Assembly (NCBI GenBank): GCA_016187935.1
Contig: JACPIU010000009.1
Coordinates: forward strand, 22,784 to 86,783
From: Bdellovibrio sp.
Lineage (GTDB): Bacteria > Bdellovibrionota > Bacteriovoracia > Bacteriovoracales > Bacteriovoracaceae
DNA length: 64,000 nucleotides
Direction: 5' to 3'
Shown in pieces: positions 1 to 9,323 of the stretch (its first letter is position 1; each line of letters begins with the position of its first letter). The translations under genes were made by a program, and so were the position numbers. Under the pieces are notes generated by a model that saw only the letters and a program-made list of their open reading frames with translations, had not been told where the DNA came from and searched no databases.

Positions 1-1367
1 ATCTTACCACTTATTTAGGTGCCCATATCATCCCTCGGGCAACAGCCGACGAGGCCATCGCTCTCATGGAAATTCTTCCTCATATAGATATGGTGGTGGC
101 AGAATCCCGCGTAGCGTTGGATGGTGTCACTGAAAATACCGCCGATAAGTTGATTAAATTTATTGATGAACATCGTCTCGATACAGAATTGGTTGTCATG
201 GGTGATGACGGGGGTAAATTAAAAGATCTCAAGAACGGATTGATTGTATTGAATCCCTTGGATTGGGAAGGTGCCGTAGATGCCGCTTCAAAAATACTTG
301 GCATTACCTTGGAAGATTTAAAAAAGAAAATATCACCAGAATATGTTCCCATCTATTCTGCCTATTTCCACGCTCTCCATTCTTCTCCCTGTGATGTCTT
401 TATCAGAATCAAGCAAGCGGAAGGACAGTATCAATATCTAAAGCGTATCCATCGTGATGACACCTTTGAAATCAAAGATATCCAACGCTATGAGGCCCAG
501 GGATTAAAATATTTTTTCATCTTGAAATCGGAAAGGGATTCTTTCGCGACTTATGTGAGTAACGCTTTAGTGCTCCGCTTGGAAAAAGAGATTATTGAGG
601 CCTCGGCAGATTTAGATCCCGCTTCTCAAATTCCCGTCTTAGGCGAATCTTACGATCTCGCCCTGAACTCGATTGTTGATCAAGGATTAAACGTCAGCAC
701 GATTCAACTGGCAGATACTGTGATCCAAGGAATGGTTTCCACCACCCAACGCTCCAAAGTTTTAGGCCCTCTCTTTCGACAGATTATAGGTTTACCTACC
801 GGGCGTCTTTTCAAAAAAGGGCAAATCACTCTTATGGTGGCGCTGGAAGTTCTAAAGTTAAAAAATGTCGATTTGGGACTTCCGCCCAAAGATGATGCCA
901 CCGCCAAGATCGCCTATGCCGCCTTCTTTGCAGACTTAAAAATTCTTGATATGGCCGACAGTGATCAGATTGAGAAGTTGGTACTTCTCGACTACCCAGA
1001 CTTAGGCCAAATGACTTCATTGAATGAAAATGTCAAAGGGCTGATCTTCAATCACGCTTTGGATGCAGCGCTTTTTATCCGCCGAAATCCTGAAGCTCCT
1101 CTTGATGTTGACATCATCGTGAAACAACACCACGGATCACTGAATGGAACTGGTTTTAAGACTGAGTATGCCCAATTGGCTTCCCTTTCTCGACTCTTTA
1201 TCCTATGTGAGGCCTTTGCTCGTCAGTTCATTTATTATTCCGATAAAGGACGGACAGATCGACCGATCATTCTTGATATGCAGGATCGCTTTAAAGGACA
1301 TGCCAGCATGGAAATCTTGGTGAAGGCACTGCAAGAGGCATTAAAACAGCGAGAAAGAGAATCATGA
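1..1367 (+). CDS. Degenerate HD-GYP-type signalling protein (5' end outside window)
   Basis: The frame is open to the left edge, so the true start is upstream; the first in-window ATG is at 66. The N-terminal part resembles a response-regulator-like fold. The C-terminal half aligns with an HD-GYP domain: a helix at 921-945 sits where HD-GYP proteins carry HDIGK but reads ADLKI, so the HD metal dyad appears lost, while HHGSLNGTGF (about 1126-1155) resembles the HHExxDGxGYP motif with changes. HD-GYP proteins hydrolyse cyclic di-GMP; the missing residues suggest a binding or scaffold role instead (inference). The last codons overlap the ATG of the next gene (ATGA), so the two are probably co-translated. 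Confidence 0.7.
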   Translation, partial: LTTYLGAHIIPRATADEAIALMEILPHIDMVVAESRVALDGVTENTADKLIKFIDEHRLDTELVVMGDDGGKLKDLKNGLIVLNPLDWEGAVDAASKILGITLEDLKKKISPEYVPIYSAYFHALHSSPCDVFIRIKQAEGQYQYLKRIHRDDTFEIKDIQRYEAQGLKYFFILKSERDSFATYVSNALVLRLEKEIIEASADLDPASQIPVLGESYDLALNSIVDQGLNVSTIQLADTVIQGMVSTTQRSKVLGPLFRQIIGLPTGRLFKKGQITLMVALEVLKLKNVDLGLPPKDDATAKIAYAAFFADLKILDMADSDQIEKLVLLDYPDLGQMTSLNENVKGLIFNHALDAALFIRRNPEAPLDVDIIVKQHHGSLNGTGFKTEYAQLASLSRLFILCEAFARQFIYYSDKGRTDRPIILDMQDRFKGHASMEILVKALQEALKQRERES

Positions 1368-2320
1368 GCCAGTCGAAACTTTATAAAAAAGGCCCCCTTT
1401 GCCGGCTTTTCAATATCGATTATCCGATTATCCAAGGCGGAATGGTATGGGTCTCCGGCGGTAAATTGGCGGCCGCGGTCTCCAATGCGGGGGGGCTTGG
1501 TCTTATCGGCGCTGGTTCGATGAAACCAGATCTTTTGGATCATCATATTGCCAAGGCCCAGAGCTTGACCACCCGTCCCCTGGGCGTGAATATTCCCCTC
1601 CTCTATCATCAAGTTGAAGAACAAATCAAAGTTGCTTTAGAAAAAGGCATTAGAATTTTTTTTACTTCTGCAGGATCGCCGAAAAAATATACTCCATTGC
1701 TAAAAGATCATGGATGTATTGTCGTCCATGTCACATCAACACCGGAGCTTGCCGCCAAGAGCGAAGCGGCCGGAGTTGATGCCGTCGTGGCCGAAGGATT
1801 TGAGGCCGGAGGCCATAATGGCAGAGCAGAGCTGGCGACTATGCCGCTCATTCCACAGGTCGTTGATGCTGTTAAGATTCCTGTCATTGCTGCTGGTGGC
1901 ATCGGTGACGGCCGCGGTATCGCCGCAGCTTTTGCGTTGGGAGCATCGGGAGTACAAATGGGAACACGTTTTTTGGCCACCCAAGAGTCCAGCGCACACC
2001 CAAAATTTAAAGATCTGGTTATTCATGCCCGCCCTGAAGATACACGATTGTTATTAAAAAAATTAGTGCCAGTGCGATTACTTAAAAATGCTTTTTTTGA
2101 GAAGGCCTTGCAGCTCGAAGAGCAGGGGGCCGATGTTGAGACGCTGCAAAATCTCTTGGGCAAGGGGCGTGCTAAGCTTGGTATGCTTGAAGGTAATTTA
2201 GACGAAGGAGAGTTGGAAATCGGGCAAATTTCCGGTCTGGTGCATGACCTTCCCAATGTGCAAGAACTCATGCAACGTCTCTTGCATGAATACGATCAAG
2301 TTACCAATTCTTTTGCATAA
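1364..2320 (+). CDS. Nitronate monooxygenase / FabK-like FMN oxidoreductase
   Basis: 318 residues, the usual length for the 2-nitropropane dioxygenase/FabK family of FMN TIM-barrel enzymes. Visible family motifs: PIIQGGMVWVS near the N-terminus, SNAGGLGLIGAG, the EAGGHNGR segment carrying the catalytic-type histidine, and the FMN phosphate loop PVIAAGGIGDGRG with GASGVQMGTRF. Such enzymes either oxidise nitronates or act as enoyl-ACP reductase II in fatty acid synthesis; the sequence alone does not separate these. The start overlaps the preceding stop by 4 bp. The 3' end overlaps the convergent rhomboid gene by 20 bp, leaving no room for an intergenic terminator. Confidence 0.85.
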   Translation: MSQSKLYKKGPLCRLFNIDYPIIQGGMVWVSGGKLAAAVSNAGGLGLIGAGSMKPDLLDHHIAKAQSLTTRPLGVNIPLLYHQVEEQIKVALEKGIRIFFTSAGSPKKYTPLLKDHGCIVVHVTSTPELAAKSEAAGVDAVVAEGFEAGGHNGRAELATMPLIPQVVDAVKIPVIAAGGIGDGRGIAAAFALGASGVQMGTRFLATQESSAHPKFKDLVIHARPEDTRLLLKKLVPVRLLKNAFFEKALQLEEQGADVETLQNLLGKGRAKLGMLEGNLDEGELEIGQISGLVHDLPNVQELMQRLLHEYDQVTNSFA

Positions 2321-3230
2321 TATAGAGTGGCCCTGCCAGACGATAAATCTCCAGTATCATTAACAATGTGAAACCGGATGAGGTGGCCAATAGACAGATA
2401 ATCCACCTTTTTCGCTCTGGCCAAGAAAATTTTCCGATTCCAGAAAAGATGCCTATCAAGAGACCACTCAAATGGGCCCCATTGGCCATGAGTTGGATTG
2501 GCCCAGGGAGAAAAGTGGCAAAAAACCAAATAACCAACCAGATCATTCCTTGTTTGGGAATTTTTACGCTGGATGTTTTATTCATCATCTGACGGCCCAA
2601 AAAGTGCCCAAAAAAAGCATAGACTACTCCGGACATCCCACCAAACATTGGCCCAGTCAAACAATACTGAAAAGAGTTAGTCACCAGAGCGGCAATCAGA
2701 GTGAGCCATAAAACAAATTTTGATTTTTGTGAGACTTCCAGCGCGGCACCAAAGTCTTTTAGTGCCAGAGAATTAAAAAGAATATGCATCAAACCGAAAT
2801 GCAAGAATATAGGAGTCAAAAGGCGCCATAAATCCATGCTTTTGATGGAAGCGAACAAAGTTGTCTCTGTGGGGCTGCCATAGAGGAAAAAATTTTCAAA
2901 GATCATGGGGCCCAGTTCAAATTGGCAATAGAGCTGCAAACCGAACATGGCAATTGAAGTATAGAGCAAAATCTTTGTTACCGGCCCCATCTTGACCATA
3001 GCATGCGGCCGTTGGAGCGTTGCTAAATCATATTTCGGTATTAATCCTAAAGAACGCGCAAACAGGATTTTGGCAAACATCACCTTCTCGATGGGGGAAG
3101 CTTCGATCCATAAAAGATCATTGTCATTGGGATCATGGGAAAGTTGACAAGAGAATCCCTCCTTCTCAAGTCGCGCCATTATTTCCTCGGCCAACTGTAA
3201 ATCGCGCAGGCTTCCAACTTTTGCGTACAT
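2301..3230 (-). CDS. Rhomboid family intramembrane serine protease
   Basis: 309 residues with a cytoplasmic N-terminal domain of about 90 residues (GlpG-like layout), followed by about six membrane segments. Diagnostic features: WRLLTPIFLHFGLMHILFN (L1 loop and TM2), GGMSGVVYAFFG with the nucleophile at Ser200, and NGAHLSG with the catalytic His253, giving the Ser-His dyad. Rhomboids cleave transmembrane substrates in the inner membrane. The ATG directly follows the gltB stop codon on the same strand (no gap), so translation is probably coupled. The tail overlaps the convergent FMN oxidoreductase gene. The substrate is unknown. Confidence 0.9.
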   Translation of the reverse strand: MYAKVGSLRDLQLAEEIMARLEKEGFSCQLSHDPNDNDLLWIEASPIEKVMFAKILFARSLGLIPKYDLATLQRPHAMVKMGPVTKILLYTSIAMFGLQLYCQFELGPMIFENFFLYGSPTETTLFASIKSMDLWRLLTPIFLHFGLMHILFNSLALKDFGAALEVSQKSKFVLWLTLIAALVTNSFQYCLTGPMFGGMSGVVYAFFGHFLGRQMMNKTSSVKIPKQGMIWLVIWFFATFLPGPIQLMANGAHLSGLLIGIFSGIGKFSWPERKRWIICLLATSSGFTLLMILEIYRLAGPLYIMQKNW

Positions 3231-6200
3231 CTATTTGATCACCCCACGAGGACGGTAAGGTATGAGTTTAACAAATTCTTTTTTTATTTGCCCAGACTCT
3301 AAAATTTCTTTCATACTTTTACTTTTTGTTTCTTGATAATATTGCTGTCCGAGCTGATGGAGAACTTGAAGGTCTTGAGACTGAATCGGAACTTGCACAA
3401 TGTACTCCGAATTCATATTTTTCAGATAAATGCGATTGAGATAGATAAGGCCCCCCGACATGCCCGCGCCAATATTGCCTTTGGAATCACCCAGAATCCA
3501 GACCAGACCTCCCGACATATATTCGCAAGCGTGAAACCCCACCTCTTCGACCACACTCAGGGCACCACTATTTCTGACTGCGAAACGATCACCTGCTTTG
3601 CCATGAACGAAAAGAGTTCCGCCAGTAGCTCCATAGAGAGCACAATTTCCAATAATGGTATTTTTTTCAGGGGCATAATCGATATGTTTGCAATCAGTTG
3701 TAATAACGACAAGTCCTCCGCTCATCCCCTTGGCCACAGAATCATTGGCCTCACCCTTGAGTCTTATTTCCATGCCTAAGACGGTGAAGACAGCGAAACC
3801 TTGTCCTGCCGAACCAGTAAAATCCAAGCAAACTTTATCCGGCAATTTTGGCGCGATCAATTTGGCACGTTCCAGGGCATAGAGACCGGCCAGAGTTGCC
3901 GGAACGGCGCGATCAGAATTTTTAATGTTGAAATGAGAAATGTGCCCTAATTTTTGAATGATCGTCTGATTGAGCTGGGAATGACTTTCGGCCTGAAAAT
4001 AATACTTGGTGGCACTGTTGTCATATTGTTGGATAAAACGATTTAAATCGAGTGTTCTTTCCTTGATAATCTCTCGATGTTTGCAATTCTCTTGCAGCAA
4101 ATGGTTTTGGCCCATGATTTGTTCTAACGAATGGTATCCCATATGGGCGAGAATCTCTCTTACTTCCCGGGCCAGGCAATGGAGAAGACTGACAATTTTC
4201 GCCGATTCGCCTTGATAGTTTGCCTTTAATTTCGCTGAATGTGTCGCAATCCCCGTTGGGCAGGTATTTTTCTCACATACCCGCGCCATAATACAACCTT
4301 CGGCCACGAGAAGAAGTTTTCCGAAATCAAATTGCTGAGCTCCTAATAACGCGGCCACCACGACATCCTTCCCTGTGGCAAGACTTCCATCAACCCTGAG
4401 CAAAACGCTCTCACGCAAACCGTTGTCAACCAGGGTACGATGCACTTCGATGAGACCAACTTCAAGTGGAAGACCGGTATGTTTCATAGATAGAAGTGAC
4501 GCCGCACCAGTACCCCCATCTCCGCCAGAAATATGAATAATATCGGCCCCGGCCTTTGCAACACCCAAGGCGATGGCGCCGATGTTATCTCCTGAGACAA
4601 GTTTCACTGAGACTTTTAAAAGCGGGTGAAGTTGCTTGATTTCATAGATCAGTTCTTTTAAATCTTCGATACTGTAAATATCATGTTGTGGTGCAGGTGA
4701 AATGAGATCCACTCCTGGAGTGGTAAAACGGGCCTTGGCGATATCCTCGGTAACTTTTGCGCCCATGAGTTGTCCACCCTCGCCAGGCTTGGCCCCTTGG
4801 GCAATCTTGATCTGGACTTCGCTTCCAGTCACGAGATATTGTGCAGTAACTCCAAATCTTCCAGAAGCAATCTGCTTGGTTGTGGCAGTAATACCTTGGG
4901 TGTGGTAGTAGGGATTTTCGCCGCCTTCACCGCTATTACTTCTGCCGTTAATTTCTCTTAGTGCCATGATAATATCTCTCTGGGATTCAGCACTGATGGA
5001 ACCAAAGGACATTGCGCCACTGCCAAAGGTGGTAAGAATTTTTTCAGTGGTCTGCACTTTCTCAAGATCAAGTGGTCTTTCTCCTGGAATTACGTCAAAA
5101 AGGTGACGAATGAGCAATGGTTTTTCATGAAGGTCTTGGGAAAACTCTCGATAGCGTCTATACAGTTCGGAAAAATCCTTTTCTTGCAGAATTTTATGCA
5201 AGGTCACAGCGCGCCGAGTGGTCTGGGTGTGTGATTCACCAAATTTCATCCCCGCATGTTCTTTGTAAAGAAAATAATTTTCTAATTCCTGATCATCAAA
5301 TTTGCATGAATTTTTAACAAGGTTGAGTAAACTTGCAAGCGAATATCCTCCAAGAAGAGAGGTCTTTCCAACAAAGAATTTGTCCAAAACATCCTGTCCG
5401 AGTCCCAGCGGTGTAAAAAGTTTTGAACCTTGATAGGATCGAAATACTGAAATTCCTCGCTTTGACATAATACGGAGAATTCCGTCATTCATGGCCTGGA
5501 TGAGTCTTCGCTCCCGTTGATCGCTAAAGAGTTGCGCTAATCTCGGGTCATTGGAAACCAAAGCTGTTTCAAAGGCCATATAAGGACAAACGGCCGATGC
5601 CCCATAACCCAAAAGACAGGCGAGCTGATGAGGGTTTCTGACATCACCTACTTCCAGGATAAGTGAAGTTCGTAATCTTCGACCGGTGTTATTTAATCCA
5701 AGATTGAGATATGACATTGCCAGAAGTGAGGGGATTGGAAGTCGTTGCCTACTGGCCTGGCGGTCACTCAAAATCAGCAAGCTAAATCCGTTTTTAAGTG
5801 CCATGATGGCCTCATCCCTAATCTCATCGAGCCTATTGCAAAAATCTTGCAGAGTGCTGTTTGCCTCAAAAGTAATATCAATTGTTTGTGAGCGAAGATC
5901 ATGGTGGTGAGGATTGGCGCTTAAGGATTTTAAGAATTCCATCTGCCCGAGAGAGATCACCGGACCTTCCATTTCAAGACATGGTTTGAGTGGTATAAAC
6001 TCCCTGGGTTCAAAAATGTTTGGCTTGCGTCCGAGAAAAACACGCATATCAGTAACCACTTTCTCCCTGATATAATCGATCGGAGGATTAGTTACTTGTG
6101 CAAAGTCTTGATAGAAAAAATCAAAGATTGATCTTGGTTGTTGTGAAAGAAAAGGCAAGCATGCTGTATCACCCATGGAACTAATTGGTTCTTTGGAGTC

Positions 6201-7520
6201 GACCGTCATGGGGATAATAATTTTCTCAATCTCATCTTTTGAAAAATTAAAAAGCTTTTGCTTTAACAACAAATTTTCTGTCAAGGCCCCTGGAGGACTA
6301 TATTCCAAAGGAATGGCCTGAGGGTCGAAGTGGGCCTGGATGTTTTCGGGGAAATTCTTGGGATCGAGAAAGCTTATACTGCCAGAGAGAACATTGATCG
6401 TAACTGACTCACCGGAAGAAAGCGCTCCCTTTTCGAGAATCTTTGAAGGGTCCAAATTAAAAACCCCGGCCTCGGATGAAAGGAAAAAAAGGTCTTGAGT
6501 TTTCTGCCAACGGCATGGTCGAAAACCGTTTCTATCCAAGCGGGCACCAATATTTTTCCCATCACTAAAGGTTACCATGGCCGGCCCATCCCATGGTTCC
6601 ATTCCTCGACTCCAAAATTTGTAGAAATCGCTGTCAGAGTTGGCCGGGGGGATAAGAATGGCCATCGTTTCAGCAAGTTTAGGCACACTACTACGATATC
6701 TTAAACCTTCGGCGATACAGTTGAGATTGCCCGAGTCACTTTGTCCCATATGGGTGATCAATTCATCCGTTTTAAGCCCTAAATCTTTCTCACGCGTGAT
6801 CGCCCAGGCCTTATTCCCTTCAATCGTGTTAATCTCGCCATTGTGGGCAATCAAACGAAAAGGTTGAATTTTATCCCAGGTGGAAATGGTGTTGGTGCTG
6901 AAGCGGCGGTGAAATAAGCAAAAATTGGTTGTGTATCTTTCATCCTGCAGATCGAGATAAAACTTTTTTAAATCATGACTGCGACAGAGCGCCTTGTAAA
7001 TTATGCTCCTTGGGGAGAGTGAGCTGAAATAGAATTCACGGTGAATACCATTTTCTTTTTCTTTGGTGCGGGTGGTTTGTCGTGCATGATAAAGCAGCCG
7101 TTCAAAGGAATAAACGGTTCGGCAGTGTTCAGGCCTTTCAATAATGGCCTGGATCATGTTGGGCATTATTTTAAGTGCCTGAGGACTGAGAACCGAGGTA
7201 TCGACAGGAACGTCCCGGTATGCCACGACTTTCAGGCCATATTGCCAAAAGGTTTCCTCAAAAACTTTTAACGAGCGCTTTCTTTTTTCAGTATCACGAG
7301 GCATATAAAGAGCGGCGACTGCAAAGGTATTGGCTTCTCTCTCGAAAAGTTTATATGGAATGCCTGTCATGATACCGGCACCATCACCTATGTTATCCGG
7401 TCCTACACCGCCCCGATGTTCCATACATTCTAATGCATGAAGGCCGTGTTTTAAGATTGCATGATTTCGCTCATTTTTCAGAGAGACCAAAAATCCCACG
7501 CCACAACCATCTTTTTCCAT
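3231..7520 (-). CDS. gltB: Glutamate synthase large subunit
   Basis: About 1429 residues, slightly shorter than the roughly 1500 of typical bacterial GltB. ATG 7520 is chosen because AGGAG lies four bases upstream; a start at 7535 is possible. The N-terminus MEKDGCGVGF places the class II glutaminase Cys after a short propeptide. Later features: the FMN/synthase domain with GGEGGENPYYHTQG and KPGEGGQL, the 3Fe-4S cysteines of CIMARVCEKNTC (C-x5-C-x4-C), and the C-terminal beta-helix rich in Gly (GATGGTLFVHGKAGDRF). It converts glutamine plus 2-oxoglutarate to two glutamates. The small subunit gene gltD is not adjacent on either side. Confidence 0.96.
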   Translation of the reverse strand: MEKDGCGVGFLVSLKNERNHAILKHGLHALECMEHRGGVGPDNIGDGAGIMTGIPYKLFEREANTFAVAALYMPRDTEKRKRSLKVFEETFWQYGLKVVAYRDVPVDTSVLSPQALKIMPNMIQAIIERPEHCRTVYSFERLLYHARQTTRTKEKENGIHREFYFSSLSPRSIIYKALCRSHDLKKFYLDLQDERYTTNFCLFHRRFSTNTISTWDKIQPFRLIAHNGEINTIEGNKAWAITREKDLGLKTDELITHMGQSDSGNLNCIAEGLRYRSSVPKLAETMAILIPPANSDSDFYKFWSRGMEPWDGPAMVTFSDGKNIGARLDRNGFRPCRWQKTQDLFFLSSEAGVFNLDPSKILEKGALSSGESVTINVLSGSISFLDPKNFPENIQAHFDPQAIPLEYSPPGALTENLLLKQKLFNFSKDEIEKIIIPMTVDSKEPISSMGDTACLPFLSQQPRSIFDFFYQDFAQVTNPPIDYIREKVVTDMRVFLGRKPNIFEPREFIPLKPCLEMEGPVISLGQMEFLKSLSANPHHHDLRSQTIDITFEANSTLQDFCNRLDEIRDEAIMALKNGFSLLILSDRQASRQRLPIPSLLAMSYLNLGLNNTGRRLRTSLILEVGDVRNPHQLACLLGYGASAVCPYMAFETALVSNDPRLAQLFSDQRERRLIQAMNDGILRIMSKRGISVFRSYQGSKLFTPLGLGQDVLDKFFVGKTSLLGGYSLASLLNLVKNSCKFDDQELENYFLYKEHAGMKFGESHTQTTRRAVTLHKILQEKDFSELYRRYREFSQDLHEKPLLIRHLFDVIPGERPLDLEKVQTTEKILTTFGSGAMSFGSISAESQRDIIMALREINGRSNSGEGGENPYYHTQGITATTKQIASGRFGVTAQYLVTGSEVQIKIAQGAKPGEGGQLMGAKVTEDIAKARFTTPGVDLISPAPQHDIYSIEDLKELIYEIKQLHPLLKVSVKLVSGDNIGAIALGVAKAGADIIHISGGDGGTGAASLLSMKHTGLPLEVGLIEVHRTLVDNGLRESVLLRVDGSLATGKDVVVAALLGAQQFDFGKLLLVAEGCIMARVCEKNTCPTGIATHSAKLKANYQGESAKIVSLLHCLAREVREILAHMGYHSLEQIMGQNHLLQENCKHREIIKERTLDLNRFIQQYDNSATKYYFQAESHSQLNQTIIQKLGHISHFNIKNSDRAVPATLAGLYALERAKLIAPKLPDKVCLDFTGSAGQGFAVFTVLGMEIRLKGEANDSVAKGMSGGLVVITTDCKHIDYAPEKNTIIGNCALYGATGGTLFVHGKAGDRFAVRNSGALSVVEEVGFHACEYMSGGLVWILGDSKGNIGAGMSGGLIYLNRIYLKNMNSEYIVQVPIQSQDLQVLHQLGQQYYQETKSKSMKEILESGQIKKEFVKLIPYRPRGVIK

Positions 7521-7547
7521 AGTACTCCTGCGCATTTGAAAATAAGG

Positions 7548-8258
7548 TTAGCGCTTTAGTAGAATATTTTCCACCTGTTGAAGGTTGGATTCAAGGTTTA
7601 ACCTGGCCTTAAGTTGACACCTGACTGGTATTTCCATAGGAGGTAATTGCACTTGACCCATTTCTCTTAATTTAACTTTAAAACCATTGATCTTCATGTG
7701 GACTTCACCTTCAAAAGGAAAAGACATATCAATAGGCAGTTGGGTTTTTATGGGAATTTTAATTGAACCTAGGCCGAGCACACTTGTCTCGATCGTAGTA
7801 TCAATCGGTAGTTTCAATTTGACTGGAATCGTGGCGGAAATATTGACTTGTTCATCAATATCTAAAGAGGTGTCGACACTAAAGGGGGCCGAGACAGGCC
7901 GTTCAATATGAATCGGGATACTCTCATCAATATCAACCGTAACAGGAATATTTTTATCTTTGAGTAAGAGATAAATATTCTTTCTTATTTCTTCCAGTTG
8001 CCAGTTGGAGATATCAATTAAAAAAAATGACACAAAAATGGTGAGCGCCATCAAAAAATACAAGCAAGCTGCAATAACTATCCAGAATCGAAAATCGGTA
8101 GTTTCAAGCAGATGGATTACTTCATTAAATTTGCCCGCCCCAATAACCAATGGCCCGGTAAAAAAAACAAAGCCAAACACTGCACTGAAGGCAAAAAGAA
8201 CTTGGCCGAAGAGTACCCATTTAAGATATTTTTTAAAATTGATTTTCCCTAATAGCAT
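7548..8258 (-). CDS. Two-TM membrane protein with repetitive beta-rich tail
   Basis: 236 residues, no family recognised. Two hydrophobic segments (about residues 14-40 and 55-83) are followed by a short helical linker and a tail of alternating hydrophobic/polar strands with recurring patterns: VTVDIDESIPIHIERP, VDTSLDIDEQVNI, IPVKLKLPIDTTI, IPIKTQLPIDMSF, IPVRCQLKARL. The Pro-Ile-Asp-spaced repetition suggests a beta-repeat structure on one side of the inner membrane. It lies 27 bp upstream of gltB on the same strand and may share its transcript. No clear ribosome-binding site was seen at the ATG. Confidence 0.7.
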   Translation of the reverse strand: MLLGKINFKKYLKWVLFGQVLFAFSAVFGFVFFTGPLVIGAGKFNEVIHLLETTDFRFWIVIAACLYFLMALTIFVSFFLIDISNWQLEEIRKNIYLLLKDKNIPVTVDIDESIPIHIERPVSAPFSVDTSLDIDEQVNISATIPVKLKLPIDTTIETSVLGLGSIKIPIKTQLPIDMSFPFEGEVHMKINGFKVKLREMGQVQLPPMEIPVRCQLKARLNLESNLQQVENILLKR

Positions 8259-8468
8259 CTTGCATAGGATAGGCCGAATTTGATAAAGCTTCCAGGTTAT
8301 TATTGTGCCGAAGCCTGAGATATCTTACAGATAGTGAGTCAAGCTAGAAATAAGATAGAAAAGAATTGGCGCTGATTCATTTGTGAAAAAAAGCTGGGCC
8401 TTGGATCTTTTCATAACATTTTGCTCAAGGATACATGCTACATTGCCCCGAGATCAAGGGAGAATGCA

Positions 8469-9323
8469 ATGAATCTCAGAACATTGAGCGACAAGAATCT
8501 ACATGAGAGAACTATCGATGCCTCCAGAAAGGAAAAATCAAAAACATTAGAACTGCTTCGGCATCTTACCGAGGTGCAGAGGCGGGTTCTCTATGCGGAA
8601 TATGGTTATTCCACCTTATATAAATATGTCATTTATGAACTTGGATATTCAGAGGGAGAATGTTGGACTCGTATTCAGGCAATGAAACTGATTCGCACAT
8701 CCAAATTTGCCGAAGAGAAAATTGCCGAAGGTGCCTTGAGTCTTTCAAATGCGGCCGAAGTGCAAAAATATATTCAAGAGTTTAATTATACCGATCCTGG
8801 GCAAGTCAATGAAACAATCGACCTGGCAAGCCAAAGATCCCATCGCGCACTGGTGCGCGAACTTGATCGCCGCGCGCATCGGGAAAGAACCGAGAAGAAA
8901 ATTGTTTTGCGCAAACAACTTTTAGATAAAATAGAACGTCTTAATCGATTACTCGATACTGATATGACAGAACTCGAAATGATTGAAATGCTTTTGGATA
9001 AAGAAGTCCGTGAATGTGAATTGCGATCTCAAAGGCCTAGGACGTCAAAGAAGGTCGAGGTTAAAAATTCTCGTTACATTCCAGTTCAAGTTAGGCGGGC
9101 CGTTGTCACTAGATCTCAGCATCAGTGTGAATTTCGCGATAAAAATGGAAAACGCTGTGCGGAACGACGTAATCTGCAATTTGATCATTTAGAACCTTAT
9201 GCTCTGGGTGGACAGCGAACTGAGCAAAATATTCAAATGCTTTGCTCAGCTCACAACCAACGTAGAATGGTCAAAACATTTGGCGTGTTAGATAGGCCAC
9301 CCAATATCAGTCCCGGGAATTAA
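8469..9323 (+). CDS. HNH endonuclease domain protein
   Basis: 284 residues from ATG 8469, which has AAGGGA seven bases upstream; an in-frame ATG at 8421 lacks one. The N-terminal two-thirds are charged and helical (LLRHLTEVQRRVLYAEYGYS region), a layout common in HNH proteins of Bdellovibrionota. The C-terminus carries a zinc-supported HNH fold: HQCEFRD and GKRCAERRNLQFDH, then EPYALGG, TEQNIQMLC and SAHNQRR. The DH pair and the final N/H give the HNH metal site. Probable DNA nuclease; substrate and role are unknown. The stop overlaps the convergent htpX by 4 bp. Confidence 0.85.
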   Translation: MNLRTLSDKNLHERTIDASRKEKSKTLELLRHLTEVQRRVLYAEYGYSTLYKYVIYELGYSEGECWTRIQAMKLIRTSKFAEEKIAEGALSLSNAAEVQKYIQEFNYTDPGQVNETIDLASQRSHRALVRELDRRAHRERTEKKIVLRKQLLDKIERLNRLLDTDMTELEMIEMLLDKEVRECELRSQRPRTSKKVEVKNSRYIPVQVRRAVVTRSQHQCEFRDKNGKRCAERRNLQFDHLEPYALGGQRTEQNIQMLCSAHNQRRMVKTFGVLDRPPNISPGN

